From an uncultured SAR86 cluster bacterium (GTDB taxonomy: Bacteria > Pseudomonadota > Gammaproteobacteria > Magnimaribacterales > D2472): DNA of 64,000 nt. Positions 28,414 to 38,522 of the stretch are shown in pieces. The notes under the pieces were generated by a model. The model worked only from the letters and a program-made list of their open reading frames with translations. It was not told the origin of the DNA and did no database searches. The translations under genes were made by a program, and so were the position numbers. The DNA lies in contig CACNRI010000001.1 of NCBI GenBank assembly GCA_902622845.1, positions 62,001 through 126,000 of the forward strand. The letters run 5' to 3'. Every line of letters begins with the position of its first letter. The first letter of the stretch is position 1.

Positions 28414-29945
28414 AGAATATCTCGCCTAAGTCAGCCTTGGTAAGCCTCTCTGATAAAACTAATTTAGATCTTCTAATTTCATTTCTTTTAGAGAGAAATG
28501 TGGAGATAATTTCTACAGGCGGGACATATAAGGCAATAAAAAAAATTACTGATAATGTAATTGAGGTCTCAGAATATACCGGCCATAAAGAAATGATGGA
28601 TGGAAGAGTAAAAACACTTCATCCAAAAATACATGCTGGCATATTGGCTCGTCGTGGAGAAGATACAGACATATTGAAGTCAATGGATTATAAAGAGATT
28701 GATATCGTTGTCGTTAACTTATATCCCTTCGAGGAAACGATAAAATCTGGATGTTCATTTGAAGAAGCAATTGAGCAAATTGATATCGGCGGTCCAACAA
28801 TGATCAGGGCAGCAGCAAAAAACTTCAAAGACGTCTTGGTTTTGTCAGATCCAAATGACTATGAAGAAATGATAAGTGAGTGGAACTCAAAGAATGGTAT
28901 TAGTTACGAGTTCAGAAAAAAACAGGCTACAAAAGTTTTTAAAAAAATGAGCCAATACAATAGAGCAATTCATCAATACATAGATTCAGAAAATGATGAA
29001 AATGTAATTATGGATTTATCTAATCCAAAAGTTTTAAGATATGGAGAGAATCCGCATCAAAAAGCAAAACTATATTTAAAAGATTCTTCTCAAAAAAAGA
29101 ATATAGCAAATGCGGACATACTTCAGGGAAAAGAACTCTCATATAATAATATTGCGGATTCAGATGCTGCTTGGGAATGTCTAAAGCAGTTCGAAAAGCC
29201 TGCATGCGTCATAGTAAAGCATGCTAATCCATGTGGAGTTAGTGAGTGTGAAGATATTGAAACAGCCTATAGAAAAGCTTTTCAAACTGATCCAACTTCA
29301 GCTTTTGGTGGAATAATTGCAATCAATAGGACAATTGAATCAAGTTTGGCAGAAGAAATACTGGTAAATCAGTTCGTTGAAGTAATAATTGCTCCTAAGT
29401 TTGATATAGATGCTCTAAATGTCTTAAAGAAAAAAGAGAATATAAGAGTTCTAAGATGTGATCTTGATGGAGATGCAGTTGGTAATCAGTTTAAGGTTGT
29501 TTCAGGTGGTGTACTTGTGCAAGATGAAGACACAAAAATTATTTCTATAGATGATCTAAAAGTAGTTTCTGATCTTAAACCTTCACAGGAGCAATTAGAT
29601 GATTTTATGTTTGCTTGGAAGGTAGCTAAATTTGTAAAGTCAAACGCTATTGTATTTGCGAAAAATGGGCAAACGATTGGTATTGGCGCAGGTCAAATGA
29701 GCAGAGTTGTGAGTGCTGAAATTGCAAGCTTAAAAGCCAAAGAAGAAGGCTTGAATGTTAAAGGATCGTGCATGGCATCAGATGCATTCTTTCCTTTTAG
29801 GGACGGCATTGATAAAGCGGCTAGTAGTGGAATCAAATCAATAATACAACCCGGTGGATCTGTCAGAGATCAAGAAGTTATAGATGCTGCAAACGAACAT
29901 AAAATGGTCATGGTTTTTACTGGTGTAAGACATTTTAGGCATTAA
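28410..29945 (+). CDS. purH: Bifunctional AICAR transformylase/IMP cyclohydrolase
   Basis: PurH catalyses the last two steps of IMP synthesis. The N-terminal methylglyoxal-synthase-like IMP cyclohydrolase domain (KSALVSLSDKTNLD, STGGTYKAI) is followed by the AICAR transformylase domain with KHANPCGVSE and FFPFRDGID. It is 511 aa. The GTG start overlaps the fis stop (GTGA), so it is translationally coupled. Confidence 0.97.
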   Translation: MKNISPKSALVSLSDKTNLDLLISFLLERNVEIISTGGTYKAIKKITDNVIEVSEYTGHKEMMDGRVKTLHPKIHAGILARRGEDTDILKSMDYKEIDIVVVNLYPFEETIKSGCSFEEAIEQIDIGGPTMIRAAAKNFKDVLVLSDPNDYEEMISEWNSKNGISYEFRKKQATKVFKKMSQYNRAIHQYIDSENDENVIMDLSNPKVLRYGENPHQKAKLYLKDSSQKKNIANADILQGKELSYNNIADSDAAWECLKQFEKPACVIVKHANPCGVSECEDIETAYRKAFQTDPTSAFGGIIAINRTIESSLAEEILVNQFVEVIIAPKFDIDALNVLKKKENIRVLRCDLDGDAVGNQFKVVSGGVLVQDEDTKIISIDDLKVVSDLKPSQEQLDDFMFAWKVAKFVKSNAIVFAKNGQTIGIGAGQMSRVVSAEIASLKAKEEGLNVKGSCMASDAFFPFRDGIDKAASSGIKSIIQPGGSVRDQEVIDAANEHKMVMVFTGVRHFRH

Positions 29946-29948
29946 CAA

Positions 29949-31223
29949 ATGAAAATCTTAATAATTGGTTCAGGAGGAAGAGAGCATGCTTTGGCATGGA
30001 AGTGCTCTACTGATAAATTTGTTGAAAAGGTTTATGTTGCTCCAGGCAATGCAGGAACATTACTTGAAGAAAAAATAGAAAATATTTCCTTGGATATAAA
30101 TAACAATGAGGATGTCTCTAGCTTTTGTATTTCAAATAATATTGAACTTGTAATTGTCGGTCCTGAAGATCCTCTAGTTAATGGTTTGGTTGACTTTCTT
30201 GAGTCTAAAAATATAAAAGTGTTTGGGCCCAGAAAGGGAGCTGCTCAGCTAGAGGGATCAAAAACCTTTGCGAAGGACTTTTTTATAAAATATGGCATAC
30301 CTACAGCAAATTATAAGTCTTTTGATAATTATCATGATGCCCTGAAGTACCTCGATAAGATTGATTTCCCTTCGGTTGTAAAAGCTGATGGCCTTGCTGC
30401 TGGAAAGGGAGTTATTATTTGTAATGATCGAGAGGCTGCAGAAAAAGCCCTTGAAGATATATTTGAATCAAATGCCTTTGGGGATGCTGGAAATAGAGTA
30501 GTAATTGAAGATTTTTTGAATGGAGAGGAAGCAAGCTTTATTGCTGTTGTGAGTGATGATCAAATTATTCCTCTTGCAACAAGCCAAGATCATAAAGCTG
30601 TTGGAGATGGAGATGTTGGATTAAATACTGGGGGCATGGGTGCATACTCCCCTGCTCCAATTGTCACAGCTGAGATTCATAAAAGAGTGATAGATGAGGT
30701 TATGCTTCCAACAATGAATGGATTAAAGGCTGAAGGATTTCCCTATCTTGGTTTTTTATATGCTGGCTTAATGATTGAAGGAGATGAGATAAAAGTCTTA
30801 GAATTTAATTGTAGGTTTGGCGATCCAGAAACGCAGCCAATTATGCTCAGATTAGAATCTAGTCTTACGAATTTATGTCTTGATGCAATTAATAAAAGAC
30901 TTGATGAACATCAAATTGAATGGTCATCAATGCACTCTTGTGGAGTAGTTTTAGCATCATCAGGTTATCCAGAAGATTATGAAACAGATATGGAAATAGA
31001 CATAAAAAACCATTTCAGTGAAAATGAGAAACTATTTCATGCAGGTACAAAGTTTGTAGATAATAAGATTCTCACATCAGGTGGTAGAGTTTTTTGCATG
31101 ACGGCTTTAGGTGAAACCTTAGAAATTGCTATAGATAATGCGTATAATGCACTCCCTAAAATTAACTTTGAGGGCATGTTCTTCAGAAGTGATATTGGTA
31201 AAAAAGGATTGAAGAATGATTAA
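29949..31223 (+). CDS. purD: Phosphoribosylamine-glycine ligase
   Basis: PurD makes glycinamide ribonucleotide, the second step of purine synthesis. The ATP-grasp enzyme has the N-terminal IIGSGGREHALAWK, the FGPRKGAAQLEGSKTFAK block, the ATP loop VVKADGLAAGKGV, and GVVLASSGYP near the C-terminus. It is 424 aa, starting 4 bp after purH. Confidence 0.97.
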   Translation: MKILIIGSGGREHALAWKCSTDKFVEKVYVAPGNAGTLLEEKIENISLDINNNEDVSSFCISNNIELVIVGPEDPLVNGLVDFLESKNIKVFGPRKGAAQLEGSKTFAKDFFIKYGIPTANYKSFDNYHDALKYLDKIDFPSVVKADGLAAGKGVIICNDREAAEKALEDIFESNAFGDAGNRVVIEDFLNGEEASFIAVVSDDQIIPLATSQDHKAVGDGDVGLNTGGMGAYSPAPIVTAEIHKRVIDEVMLPTMNGLKAEGFPYLGFLYAGLMIEGDEIKVLEFNCRFGDPETQPIMLRLESSLTNLCLDAINKRLDEHQIEWSSMHSCGVVLASSGYPEDYETDMEIDIKNHFSENEKLFHAGTKFVDNKILTSGGRVFCMTALGETLEIAIDNAYNALPKINFEGMFFRSDIGKKGLKND

Positions 31224-31842
31224 TAAATTTGTAAATGAATTAGACATAGCCTTGAAGACTCTTTCTTATAAGAAAAGTGGAACTGATAGGGATTATCCTG
31301 CAGATAGAGAATCCAATGATGTAAATCTATCAGAATCTGAAAGAAAACTTTCAGAAGCTCTTATGAGAGTAAATTTAGCAGGTGAAGTTGCTGCGCAAGC
31401 TCTTTATAGAGGACAGGCAATGGTCTGCAAAGATCCTGAAATAAAAGAGCACCTAATACATGCTGGCGATGAAGAGACTGATCATTTAATTTGGTGTAAA
31501 AAAAGATTGGATGAGCTTGATGGAAAACCCTCAGTTCTAAATCCTATTTGGTATGCAGGCTCATTTGCAATTGGAGCAATTTTTGGATCTTTAGGAGAAA
31601 AAACTAGTTTAGGTTTTGTTGAAGAGACTGAGAAACAGGTGGTGAAACACCTCCAAAGACATTTAGATAAAATCTCTGAGAATGATAAAGAGACAATTGA
31701 AATATTAAAAACTATGCAAGAAGACGAAGATTTGCATGCTGGTCAAGCAAATGAATCTGGAGCTGAAGAGTTACAAACTCCTACTAAGAAAGTAATGGAG
31801 TTCACAGCTAAAGTAATGACTTCTACAAGTCATTATATTTAA
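31216..31842 (+). CDS. coq7: 3-demethoxyubiquinol hydroxylase (Coq7 type)
   Basis: Coq7 is a diiron monooxygenase for the C6 hydroxylation in ubiquinone synthesis, doing the job of UbiF in E. coli. Iron ligands are supplied by LAGEVAAQALY, AGDEETDHLIW and MQEDEDLHAGQA, giving the E...ExxH...E...ExxH pattern. It is 208 aa and overlaps purD by 8 bp. Its TAA directly abuts the stop of the convergent helicase gene. It implies aerobic ubiquinone-based respiration. Confidence 0.92.
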   Translation: MINKFVNELDIALKTLSYKKSGTDRDYPADRESNDVNLSESERKLSEALMRVNLAGEVAAQALYRGQAMVCKDPEIKEHLIHAGDEETDHLIWCKKRLDELDGKPSVLNPIWYAGSFAIGAIFGSLGEKTSLGFVEETEKQVVKHLQRHLDKISENDKETIEILKTMQEDEDLHAGQANESGAEELQTPTKKVMEFTAKVMTSTSHYI

Positions 31843-33012
31843 CTATCTGTCTTGTCTTTTCCAAGAAACTGGCACTCCCTCTTTATGATATCTCTTTGCT
31901 TCTTCCATGAGTTTATCAAATTCGGTCTTTGATGAATAAACTGTAACAATCAGAGCATTTGGTTTGTTCTCAGTGATTCTTAAAACTCTTCCCATTCTTT
32001 GAACTCTTTGCCTTTTACTTGATGAGGCACTTAATATAAGTGCTCCATCTGCCTCTGGCATATCAAAACCTTCATCTAGAGCTGTACAAGTAACCAATAC
32101 ATTAAGATCAGATTTTTTAAACTTATTTAAGTTTTCTAATCTTTCTCCGCTATCCAAGTCGGTATTGTAGAGAGCAGACTTAAAACCCTTTGTGTTAATA
32201 ATTTTGTTAAATTCCTTGGCCTGTTTTTTATTTTCAGTAAAAACAATCCAACTCTCTCTTCTATATTTTTGTATTAAATCCACGCCATATGGAATTCTGT
32301 TTTTTGAATTTTTAATTAGGCGCGCCCTATTAAAGACATGCATTTTAAGTGGATAATCATCCATATTGTGGCCGCCAATTGTGGCCGCCCTTCTCCTAAT
32401 AGATTTACTAAAGTTTTCATATTTCTTTTCTTCTTCTTTTAATAAAGGTGCATAAGCGTAAAGAAGACTAAAATTTACAATTACTTCATCATCTCTTGCA
32501 TCAATGTAATCGTATTCAAATATTATATCTCCAAGGATTTTTTTAATAATTACATAGAAATTATCATCGTAATCTCTTTCTGGCGTTGCAGATAATCCAA
32601 GAGTTGCTGACCAGTTATTGTTGAGCATATCACCTCTTTTTTCTGTTCCTATCTTATGGCATTCATCAACAATAAGCAGGGAGTTTTCCGCATTAACTAT
32701 GCCAAGAATATTTTTAAGGGAATCGATAGTGGTTACTATAATTTTTGCAGACTTATCAACTTTTTCTCCGCCACCATTGAGGACAATTTCTTGATTTATA
32801 TTATTTTCTAAAAGAGCCTCGTTCCATTGATCAAGGAGAGCAATTGATGGAACAACGATCAATATATCTTTTTTGGGAGAAGTCTTAAGATATTCTTTAA
32901 TGCAGTGAATGGCAAAAAATGTTTTTCCTCCTCCGGTAACAACTTTAATGATGCCTTGTTGTTTATCCCACCAAAGAGGAAATGCTTCGGCTTGCCATGA
33001 TCTTAACTTCAA
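31843..33012 (-). CDS. Stand-alone XPB/ERCC3-like SF2 helicase
   Basis: A 389-residue superfamily 2 ATPase close to the XPB/UvsW group. Visible motifs are RSWQ near the N-terminus (Q-motif position), Walker A TGGGKT at 26-31, the DECH box at 116-119, SATPER at 141-146, a region reading VTCTALDEGFDMPEADG, and motif VI QRMGRVLR at 338-345. No nuclease, restriction or damage-recognition domain is attached. The start is TTG, overlapping the trpC stop as TTGA, so it is read from the trp transcript. Function unknown; DNA repair or defence roles are possible. Confidence 0.8.
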   Translation of the reverse strand: MKLRSWQAEAFPLWWDKQQGIIKVVTGGGKTFFAIHCIKEYLKTSPKKDILIVVPSIALLDQWNEALLENNINQEIVLNGGGEKVDKSAKIIVTTIDSLKNILGIVNAENSLLIVDECHKIGTEKRGDMLNNNWSATLGLSATPERDYDDNFYVIIKKILGDIIFEYDYIDARDDEVIVNFSLLYAYAPLLKEEEKKYENFSKSIRRRAATIGGHNMDDYPLKMHVFNRARLIKNSKNRIPYGVDLIQKYRRESWIVFTENKKQAKEFNKIINTKGFKSALYNTDLDSGERLENLNKFKKSDLNVLVTCTALDEGFDMPEADGALILSASSSKRQRVQRMGRVLRITENKPNALIVTVYSSKTEFDKLMEEAKRYHKEGVPVSWKRQDR

Positions 33013-33758
33013 AAAAGATTACCCCTCATCAAGCTCTCACCAATTAAAAAAACATTTATATTATTGGATGCTAAATACTCTATATCTGTTCTAGATTTTA
33101 TTCCTGATTCTGCAATAAAAATCTGATTTCCATCATAATTTTTCCTTAACCTAACAGCATTCATAAGATCTACATCAAAGGTTTTAAGATTCCTATTATT
33201 TACACCTATCAGCACATTATGGAATTTTGAGATCCTTGCGAGCTCTTCTTCATCATGCACTTCAATAAGAACATCTAAATTTATGGCTTCTGCTTTGGAT
33301 ACATACTCTTCAATTTGAGAGTCTGAGAGTATGCTTGTAATCAATAAAATACAATCGGCGCCTATTAACTTAGATTCATATATTTGGTAATCATCAATGA
33401 TAAAATCTTTTCTAAGGATGGGGAGATTAGTGACTTTCTTAACATCTTGAAGAACCTTATTACTTCCTTGAAAAAAGTCTTCCTCAGTTAATATAGATAA
33501 TGCTCTTGCACCCATTTTTTCATATTCTTGCGCTTTTAAAATTGGATTAAAATCTTCAGCAATAATTCCAGCACTTGGTGATGCCTTCTTAATCTCAGCA
33601 ATTATCGCTTGTGTTTGGTTTTCTAAGTTATTTTTAAAATTACTCTTTAGTGAAGATAATTTTTCCAATTGATTTTGAATATCTTCAATGGATACAATTG
33701 ATTTTGCTTCATTAACTCTTGTTCTTTTTTTTGAAACTATTTCATCAAGGATATTCAT
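33009..33758 (-). CDS. trpC: Indole-3-glycerol phosphate synthase
   Basis: TrpC closes the indole ring in tryptophan synthesis. The TIM barrel has the signatures IIAEIKKASPSAG, LSILTEEDFFQG, LPILRKDFIIDDYQI, LIGVNNRNLKTF and FIAESGIKSR. It is 249 aa with no fused TrpF domain. The ATG overlaps the trpD stop. Confidence 0.97.
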   Translation of the reverse strand: MNILDEIVSKKRTRVNEAKSIVSIEDIQNQLEKLSSLKSNFKNNLENQTQAIIAEIKKASPSAGIIAEDFNPILKAQEYEKMGARALSILTEEDFFQGSNKVLQDVKKVTNLPILRKDFIIDDYQIYESKLIGADCILLITSILSDSQIEEYVSKAEAINLDVLIEVHDEEELARISKFHNVLIGVNNRNLKTFDVDLMNAVRLRKNYDGNQIFIAESGIKSRTDIEYLASNNINVFLIGESLMRGNLF

Positions 33759-34768
33759 AAGTTATTAGACATTTTTACATAGCTTTCGAGTTTTGATTGA
33801 GCTAGACCTTCATTCATGGCTGATTTAGAGAGCTCAACACCATCTTTAAGGGAATTAACAATGCCTGAAAGTTTTAATGCGGCTGCTGAATTGATAGCTA
33901 TCATATCTTGAACAGAACCTTCTTTGCCTGCAAATGCTAGAGATACTTTTTCAAAGCTTTCTTGAGGAGATAAAGCCTTAATGGATTCAAAATTTCCATA
34001 ACTTAGGCCAAAATCTTTAGGTGATACCTGGTAGTTTTTTATTTTTCCATCCTTGAGTTCGCTTATAAAAGAATCATCAGTAATTGAGATCTCATCTAAT
34101 CCGTCATTCCCATGGACCACAATTACATGCTCCATTTCAAGTTCCTTAGCTACGCTTGAGAAAGTTTCAACCAGTGATCTCTTGTAAACTCCGATTAGCT
34201 GTTTCCGAGCAGAGCAAGGATTGGTATGTGGCCCTAAAAGATTAAATATAGTTTTCTTTCCGATTTTCTGTCTCGCTGGCATTACATATCGCATTGAAGA
34301 ATGATGCAAAGGAGCAAAAAGGAATATAAAGCCAGTTTTTCTAAAAATACTCTCTAATAAACTTCTATCATGAGAAATATCTGCTCCTGCTTCTAGAAGA
34401 AAGTCGGCGCTCCCGGTTTTACTTGAAATACTTTTATTGCCATGTTTTGTGACCTTTGCCCCACATGCAGCAGCAACAAAAGCTGATGCTGTTGAGCAGT
34501 TGAAAATATGAAGTCCGGTTCCTCCTGTCCCACATGTATCGATATGAGTCCCATCCCCAATATTAAATTTAAGTGACTTATCTCTCATCACTGAAGCTGC
34601 AGAAGATATTTCACTAATGGATGCACCTTTTTCATTCATCGCTATAAGAAATTCTTCTATTTCATTATCTTGTAAGCTACCAGACATAATTAAATCCATC
34701 ACATCGAGCATTTCTTGCCTGCTTAAATCAATTTTTCCTTTTAGTTTTTGTAATTCGTTATCAATCAT
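33755..34768 (-). CDS. trpD: Anthranilate phosphoribosyltransferase
   Basis: TrpD transfers phosphoribose from PRPP to anthranilate. PRPP and anthranilate site motifs are HIDTCGTGGTG and KHGNKSISSKTGSADFLLEAG, with NLLGPHTNP further on. It is 337 aa, stand-alone (not fused to TrpG), and overlaps both neighbours by 4 bp. Confidence 0.97.
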   Translation of the reverse strand: MIDNELQKLKGKIDLSRQEMLDVMDLIMSGSLQDNEIEEFLIAMNEKGASISEISSAASVMRDKSLKFNIGDGTHIDTCGTGGTGLHIFNCSTASAFVAAACGAKVTKHGNKSISSKTGSADFLLEAGADISHDRSLLESIFRKTGFIFLFAPLHHSSMRYVMPARQKIGKKTIFNLLGPHTNPCSARKQLIGVYKRSLVETFSSVAKELEMEHVIVVHGNDGLDEISITDDSFISELKDGKIKNYQVSPKDFGLSYGNFESIKALSPQESFEKVSLAFAGKEGSVQDMIAINSAAALKLSGIVNSLKDGVELSKSAMNEGLAQSKLESYVKMSNNL

Positions 34769-35328
34769 GATTTAAGAAAGTTATTAATAAGTTTCTTACC
34801 AAACTTTGTATCTATAGATTCTGGATGAAATTGCACGCCAACTATAGGTTTTGTTTTATGAGATAGTCCCATGATCATATTTTCATCTTCAGCTAAAGTC
34901 GCTGTTATCTCAAGCTCATCAGGAAAATTTTCTGGGTTAACAATGAGGCTATGATATCTAACAACACTGTAGGGATTATCAATATCTTTGAAAACTCCTT
35001 TTTCAATATGATTAATTAATGAGAGCTTGCCATGAATTGGTTCATTAGCCTTAATTATTTCTCCACCAAAAGCTACTCCAATTGCCTGATGGCCTAAACA
35101 AACTCCCAAAATAGGTTTTTCAATTGTTTTAATAATTTCTACTGATATGCCTGCTTCTAAAGGCGTACACGGTCCAGGCGAAATAACTATTTTTTCTGGA
35201 TTTAGTGCGCTTACTTCTTCACAAGTTATTTCATCATTCCTTTTAACTATTACTTCATATCCAAGCTCTCCAATATACTGGACTAAGTTATAAGTAAAGC
35301 TGTCATAGTTATCTATTACTAAAATCAT
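34765..35328 (-). CDS. trpG: Anthranilate/aminodeoxychorismate synthase glutaminase
   Basis: A class I glutamine amidotransferase delivering ammonia to TrpE, and often also to PabB. The opening IDNYDSFTYNLVQY, the nucleophile C77 in GVCLGHQAIG, and the His-Glu pair in VQFHPESI are present. It is 187 aa. The ATG overlaps the trpE stop. If no other pabA exists in the genome it probably serves folate synthesis too. Confidence 0.95.
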   Translation of the reverse strand: MILVIDNYDSFTYNLVQYIGELGYEVIVKRNDEITCEEVSALNPEKIVISPGPCTPLEAGISVEIIKTIEKPILGVCLGHQAIGVAFGGEIIKANEPIHGKLSLINHIEKGVFKDIDNPYSVVRYHSLIVNPENFPDELEITATLAEDENMIMGLSHKTKPIVGVQFHPESIDTKFGKKLINNFLKS

Positions 35329-36791
35329 TTAATCATCTCAATGGCATCTAAGAAAACATGAGCTTTTTGAAGACACTCATTCCATTCATTCTCGGGTATT
35401 GAGTCAGCCACAACCCCTGCCCCAGCTCCAACATGAATTTTATTATTGTTAATGACCGCAGTTCTGATAGCTATTGCTGTATCAATGTCTCCATCCCAAG
35501 ATATGTGACCAATTGCTCCTCCATATATGCCTCTTGAGCTTGGTTCTAATTCATTAATAATTTCCATAGCTCTTATTTTTGGCGCTCCAGATAAGGTTCC
35601 TGCAGGAAGAGCAGATTTTAAGACATCAATAAAGCTTAAATTTTCTTTTTTAGCACCTTCTACGTTAGAAACAATGTGCATAACATGAGAATATTTTTCT
35701 ATTACCATCTTTTCAGAAACTTTCACTGTTCCGGTTTTAGAAATCTTTCCAACATCATTTCTTCCTAAGTCAATTAACATCAAATGTTCTGCCAATTCCT
35801 TGGGATCTGAAAGAAGATCTTTGGCATTTTCTTCATCTTGAATTTCGTTTGCGCCTCTTCTTCTTGTTCCTGCTATTGGTCTTAGAGTTATTTGACCCCC
35901 TTGGAGCCTTACTAAAATCTCTGGAGATGCTCCTACTACCTGACAAACTCTAAAGTTTAGAAAATACATGTAAGGTGATGGATTTAAAAATCTTAGCGCC
36001 TGATATAAATCAAAAGGCTCATGAGTGAACTCCTTTGAAAAGTCTTGAGCAAGAACGACTTGCATTACATCACCATCAACAATGTAATCTTTAGCTACAG
36101 ATACAGCTTTTAAGAAATCTGCTTTAGAGAAATTTGAATCAAAAGCCTGCTCTGATGCCTTTAATGAGAAATCTTTCGGCTCAAAGTTGTTTTCTTTTTT
36201 AAGTTCATTTTCAATGTGGATAATTTCTTCAATTGATTGATCATATGATTCAGTATCTAAAAAAGTATTAATTATTATTTTTATTTTGTTGCTAAAGTTA
36301 TCGAAAACAACTAATTTTTTTGCCTTCACAAGGAAAATATCTGGCATATTCTCTTCAAATTTCGATGGCTTTTCTTTCAAGTTTTCAATCCTTTTCTCTG
36401 CATATTTTGAGCTTTCATATGCAAAGAAGCCTACATAACCACCAAAAAATCTAGGCAAATCATCAAATTTTGCACAGTTATATTTTTCTATCTTCTCTTT
36501 TATAAGATCTAATGGACTTTCAGAATGAAAAGAAGTTTGTTGATTATTTTCAAAGCTAATAACTTCATTTCCAGAAATCTGGAAATAATCATGACAGTCA
36601 AGACCAATAATTGAGTATTGAGCCCACTTATTTCCTCCTTCAACTGACTCTAAGAGAAAAGAGTTCTTTGTTCTTAGAAAAGTATTAAAAACAGATAATG
36701 GTGAAGCATTTGTGAGAGATATTTCCTTCACAATTGGTATTACGTTAAAACCTCTATCTTGTAGAGTGTTGAATTCTTCCTTTGTAATCAT
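35325..36791 (-). CDS. trpE: Anthranilate synthase component I
   Basis: TrpE converts chorismate to anthranilate. The N-terminal domain has the feedback-site motif SFLLES, so tryptophan inhibition is likely. The chorismate-binding domain includes [32 protein letters not shown] and [13 protein letters not shown]. It is 488 aa. The start overlaps the stop of the DUF192 gene, so no attenuator or leader peptide fits in front of it. Confidence 0.96.
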   Translation of the reverse strand: MITKEEFNTLQDRGFNVIPIVKEISLTNASPLSVFNTFLRTKNSFLLESVEGGNKWAQYSIIGLDCHDYFQISGNEVISFENNQQTSFHSESPLDLIKEKIEKYNCAKFDDLPRFFGGYVGFFAYESSKYAEKRIENLKEKPSKFEENMPDIFLVKAKKLVVFDNFSNKIKIIINTFLDTESYDQSIEEIIHIENELKKENNFEPKDFSLKASEQAFDSNFSKADFLKAVSVAKDYIVDGDVMQVVLAQDFSKEFTHEPFDLYQALRFLNPSPYMYFLNFRVCQVVGASPEILVRLQGGQITLRPIAGTRRRGANEIQDEENAKDLLSDPKELAEHLMLIDLGRNDVGKISKTGTVKVSEKMVIEKYSHVMHIVSNVEGAKKENLSFIDVLKSALPAGTLSGAPKIRAMEIINELEPSSRGIYGGAIGHISWDGDIDTAIAIRTAVINNNKIHVGAGAGVVADSIPENEWNECLQKAHVFLDAIEMIK

Positions 36792-37225
36792 TTTATTTGT
36801 GAGCTTATTACAGTATCACCACGAGTTATTTCGTTTTCTTTAAACCAACCCCTATTCACCTCCAGAGCATATTTAACTTTATCGGTTGAGCATACGGATA
36901 ATGTCGAAAATGGGTAAAGATTATAAATGTCTGAGATTATCCCTTCTTCTTTGATAAAAGCAATGCTTAAAGGAATAGAAGTATTTTTCATCCACATACA
37001 TTGTATTTCTTCTTTGTCCCAGATAAATAACATTCCAAAATCTTTATCAATATTATCTCTATACATTAAGCCTTTCTTACGTTTTGAATAGTTGTCGGCA
37101 ATCTCCATATTGGATAAAAGCTTTTCTATATTTACTTCTCTTGAAGCTGCTACTTCAGTATTGAAAAAAAACAGTATTGCAAAGCTAAGAAGCCAGTTTT
37201 CTAAATAAGGAGATTGTTTCTTCAT
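36788..37225 (-). CDS. DUF192-family exported protein
   Basis: A 145-residue protein with a probable signal peptide (hydrophobic core [10 protein letters not shown], cleavage near VAA) and a DUF192 domain: [42 protein letters not shown] and [10 protein letters not shown]. The family function is not established. The start lies 41 bp inside the 3' end of rpe, an unusually long overlap, but the resulting signal peptide supports it. Confidence 0.85.
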   Translation of the reverse strand: MKKQSPYLENWLLSFAILFFFNTEVAASREVNIEKLLSNMEIADNYSKRKKGLMYRDNIDKDFGMLFIWDKEEIQCMWMKNTSIPLSIAFIKEEGIISDIYNLYPFSTLSVCSTDKVKYALEVNRGWFKENEITRGDTVISSQIK

Positions 37226-37847
37226 AATTATTGCTGTTAAAAATAGCTGAGCCAGCTACAAATGTATCTGCTCCTGCGCTATATGCTGATGCAATAGTAT
37301 CCTTATTAATGCCGCCATCAATTTCTAATTTAATGTCTTTACCGGACGAATCAATCATTTTCCTTACTTTTTCGACCTTTTTAAGCGATGACTCAATAAA
37401 AGACTGCCCACCAAATCCAGGATTGACACTCATTATTAAGACTAGATCTAAATCTTCTAATACATCTTCTAATACATTTACTTGAGTTGCAGGATTAAGC
37501 ACTAATCCAGCTTTGCAACCCCTATCTTTGATTGCTGATACTGACCTATGAACATGTTTTGAAGCCTCAGGATGAAAACTTACAAGTGAAGCGCCTGCAT
37601 CAATAAAATCTTGTGCAAGCCTATCTACAGGATCAATCATCAGATGAACATCTATAAAAGAATCAATGCCATAGTCGCGCAAACTTTTGCAAACCATTGG
37701 GCCAATGGTTAAGTTTGGCACGTAATGATTATCCATAACATCAAAATGCACCCAGTCAGCACCTGCATTTAGTACTTCTTCAACCTCTTCACCAAGCCTT
37801 GCAAAATCTGCAGACAAGATTGATGGAGCAATAATTATTTCACTCAT
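37185..37847 (-). CDS. rpe: Ribulose-phosphate 3-epimerase
   Basis: Rpe interconverts ribulose 5-phosphate and xylulose 5-phosphate in the pentose phosphate pathway. The TIM barrel carries [44 protein letters not shown] and LEIDGGI. It is 220 aa. Neighbouring rpe and trpE, as also seen in other proteobacteria, may link phosphoribosyl supply with Trp synthesis. Confidence 0.97.
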   Translation of the reverse strand: MSEIIIAPSILSADFARLGEEVEEVLNAGADWVHFDVMDNHYVPNLTIGPMVCKSLRDYGIDSFIDVHLMIDPVDRLAQDFIDAGASLVSFHPEASKHVHRSVSAIKDRGCKAGLVLNPATQVNVLEDVLEDLDLVLIMSVNPGFGGQSFIESSLKKVEKVRKMIDSSGKDIKLEIDGGINKDTIASAYSAGADTFVAGSAIFNSNNYEETISLFRKLAS

Positions 37848-37850
37848 TTA

Positions 37851-38522
37851 TTAATTTTCTTCCCTTAATATTTTATTAGCAAGCTCTAGTCTATCTTTTG
37901 TTCCAACATCTAACCAGATATCTGAGTAAATTTCTCCAGTTACTTTTTCCTCCTTAATTTGAGGTAAAACAATGCTTGACCAGCTATCAAATGGAAAATT
38001 GTTATTATCAATCTTTGACAAGATTTCTGCATTCAATAAAGAAATGCCTGACCACGTCAGTTGATTTATGTCGTCACAAAATACTTTCCCATCTGGTCCA
38101 ATATTAAAGTCACCGTCTGTATTATGATCAGGATTATCTACACCCACCAAATGAATACATTCAGTTTCTCTATTAAGTTTTGATAAATTAAAATCATGAA
38201 AAATATCTGCATTGATAATTAATATAGTTTCATCTCCTAAATGATCTTTAGCATTTATAAGGGCTCCTCCGGTTCCATATGGATGTGGTTCTTCAACTAA
38301 AGTTATTTTATGGTCTTTATAATTTTCAATTAGATGTTCCTTTATCTTATCTCCGTGATGCGAGACATTGATTATGATTTCATCAAAGCCATTTGAAAGA
38401 ACATGTTTAATATTTCTATCAAGCAGAGTTTCATTTCCTATCTTTAAAAGTGGTTTAGGAGTTTCTTTGGTTAATGGCATCATCCTCTTGCCATAACCTG
38501 CTGCAAGAATCATGCATTTCAT
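37851..38522 (-). CDS. murU: N-acetylmuramate alpha-1-phosphate uridylyltransferase
   Basis: A nucleotidyltransferase of 223 aa with the sugar-nucleotide signature ILAAGYGKRMMPLTKETPKP and the acidic metal motif INADIFHDF. The pair with amgK directly upstream identifies it as MurU, which makes UDP-MurNAc from MurNAc 1-phosphate in the fosfomycin-bypassing recycling route of Pseudomonas. The ATG overlaps the amgK stop. Confidence 0.85.
   Translation of the reverse strand: MKCMILAAGYGKRMMPLTKETPKPLLKIGNETLLDRNIKHVLSNGFDEIIINVSHHGDKIKEHLIENYKDHKITLVEEPHPYGTGGALINAKDHLGDETILIINADIFHDFNLSKLNRETECIHLVGVDNPDHNTDGDFNIGPDGKVFCDDINQLTWSGISLLNAEILSKIDNNNFPFDSWSSIVLPQIKEEKVTGEIYSDIWLDVGTKDRLELANKILREEN

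Noticed and set aside
32365-32389. ATTGTGGCCGCC repeated twice with a 13-bp period in the XPB-like helicase
   Set aside because: It is GC-rich and eye-catching, but it reads through in frame as part of RAATIGGHNM with no frameshift. Two copies are not enough for a functional claim.
37455-37480. TCTAATACAT repeated in rpe
   Set aside because: It encodes the [10 protein letters not shown] stretch of the protein and is simple coding repetition.
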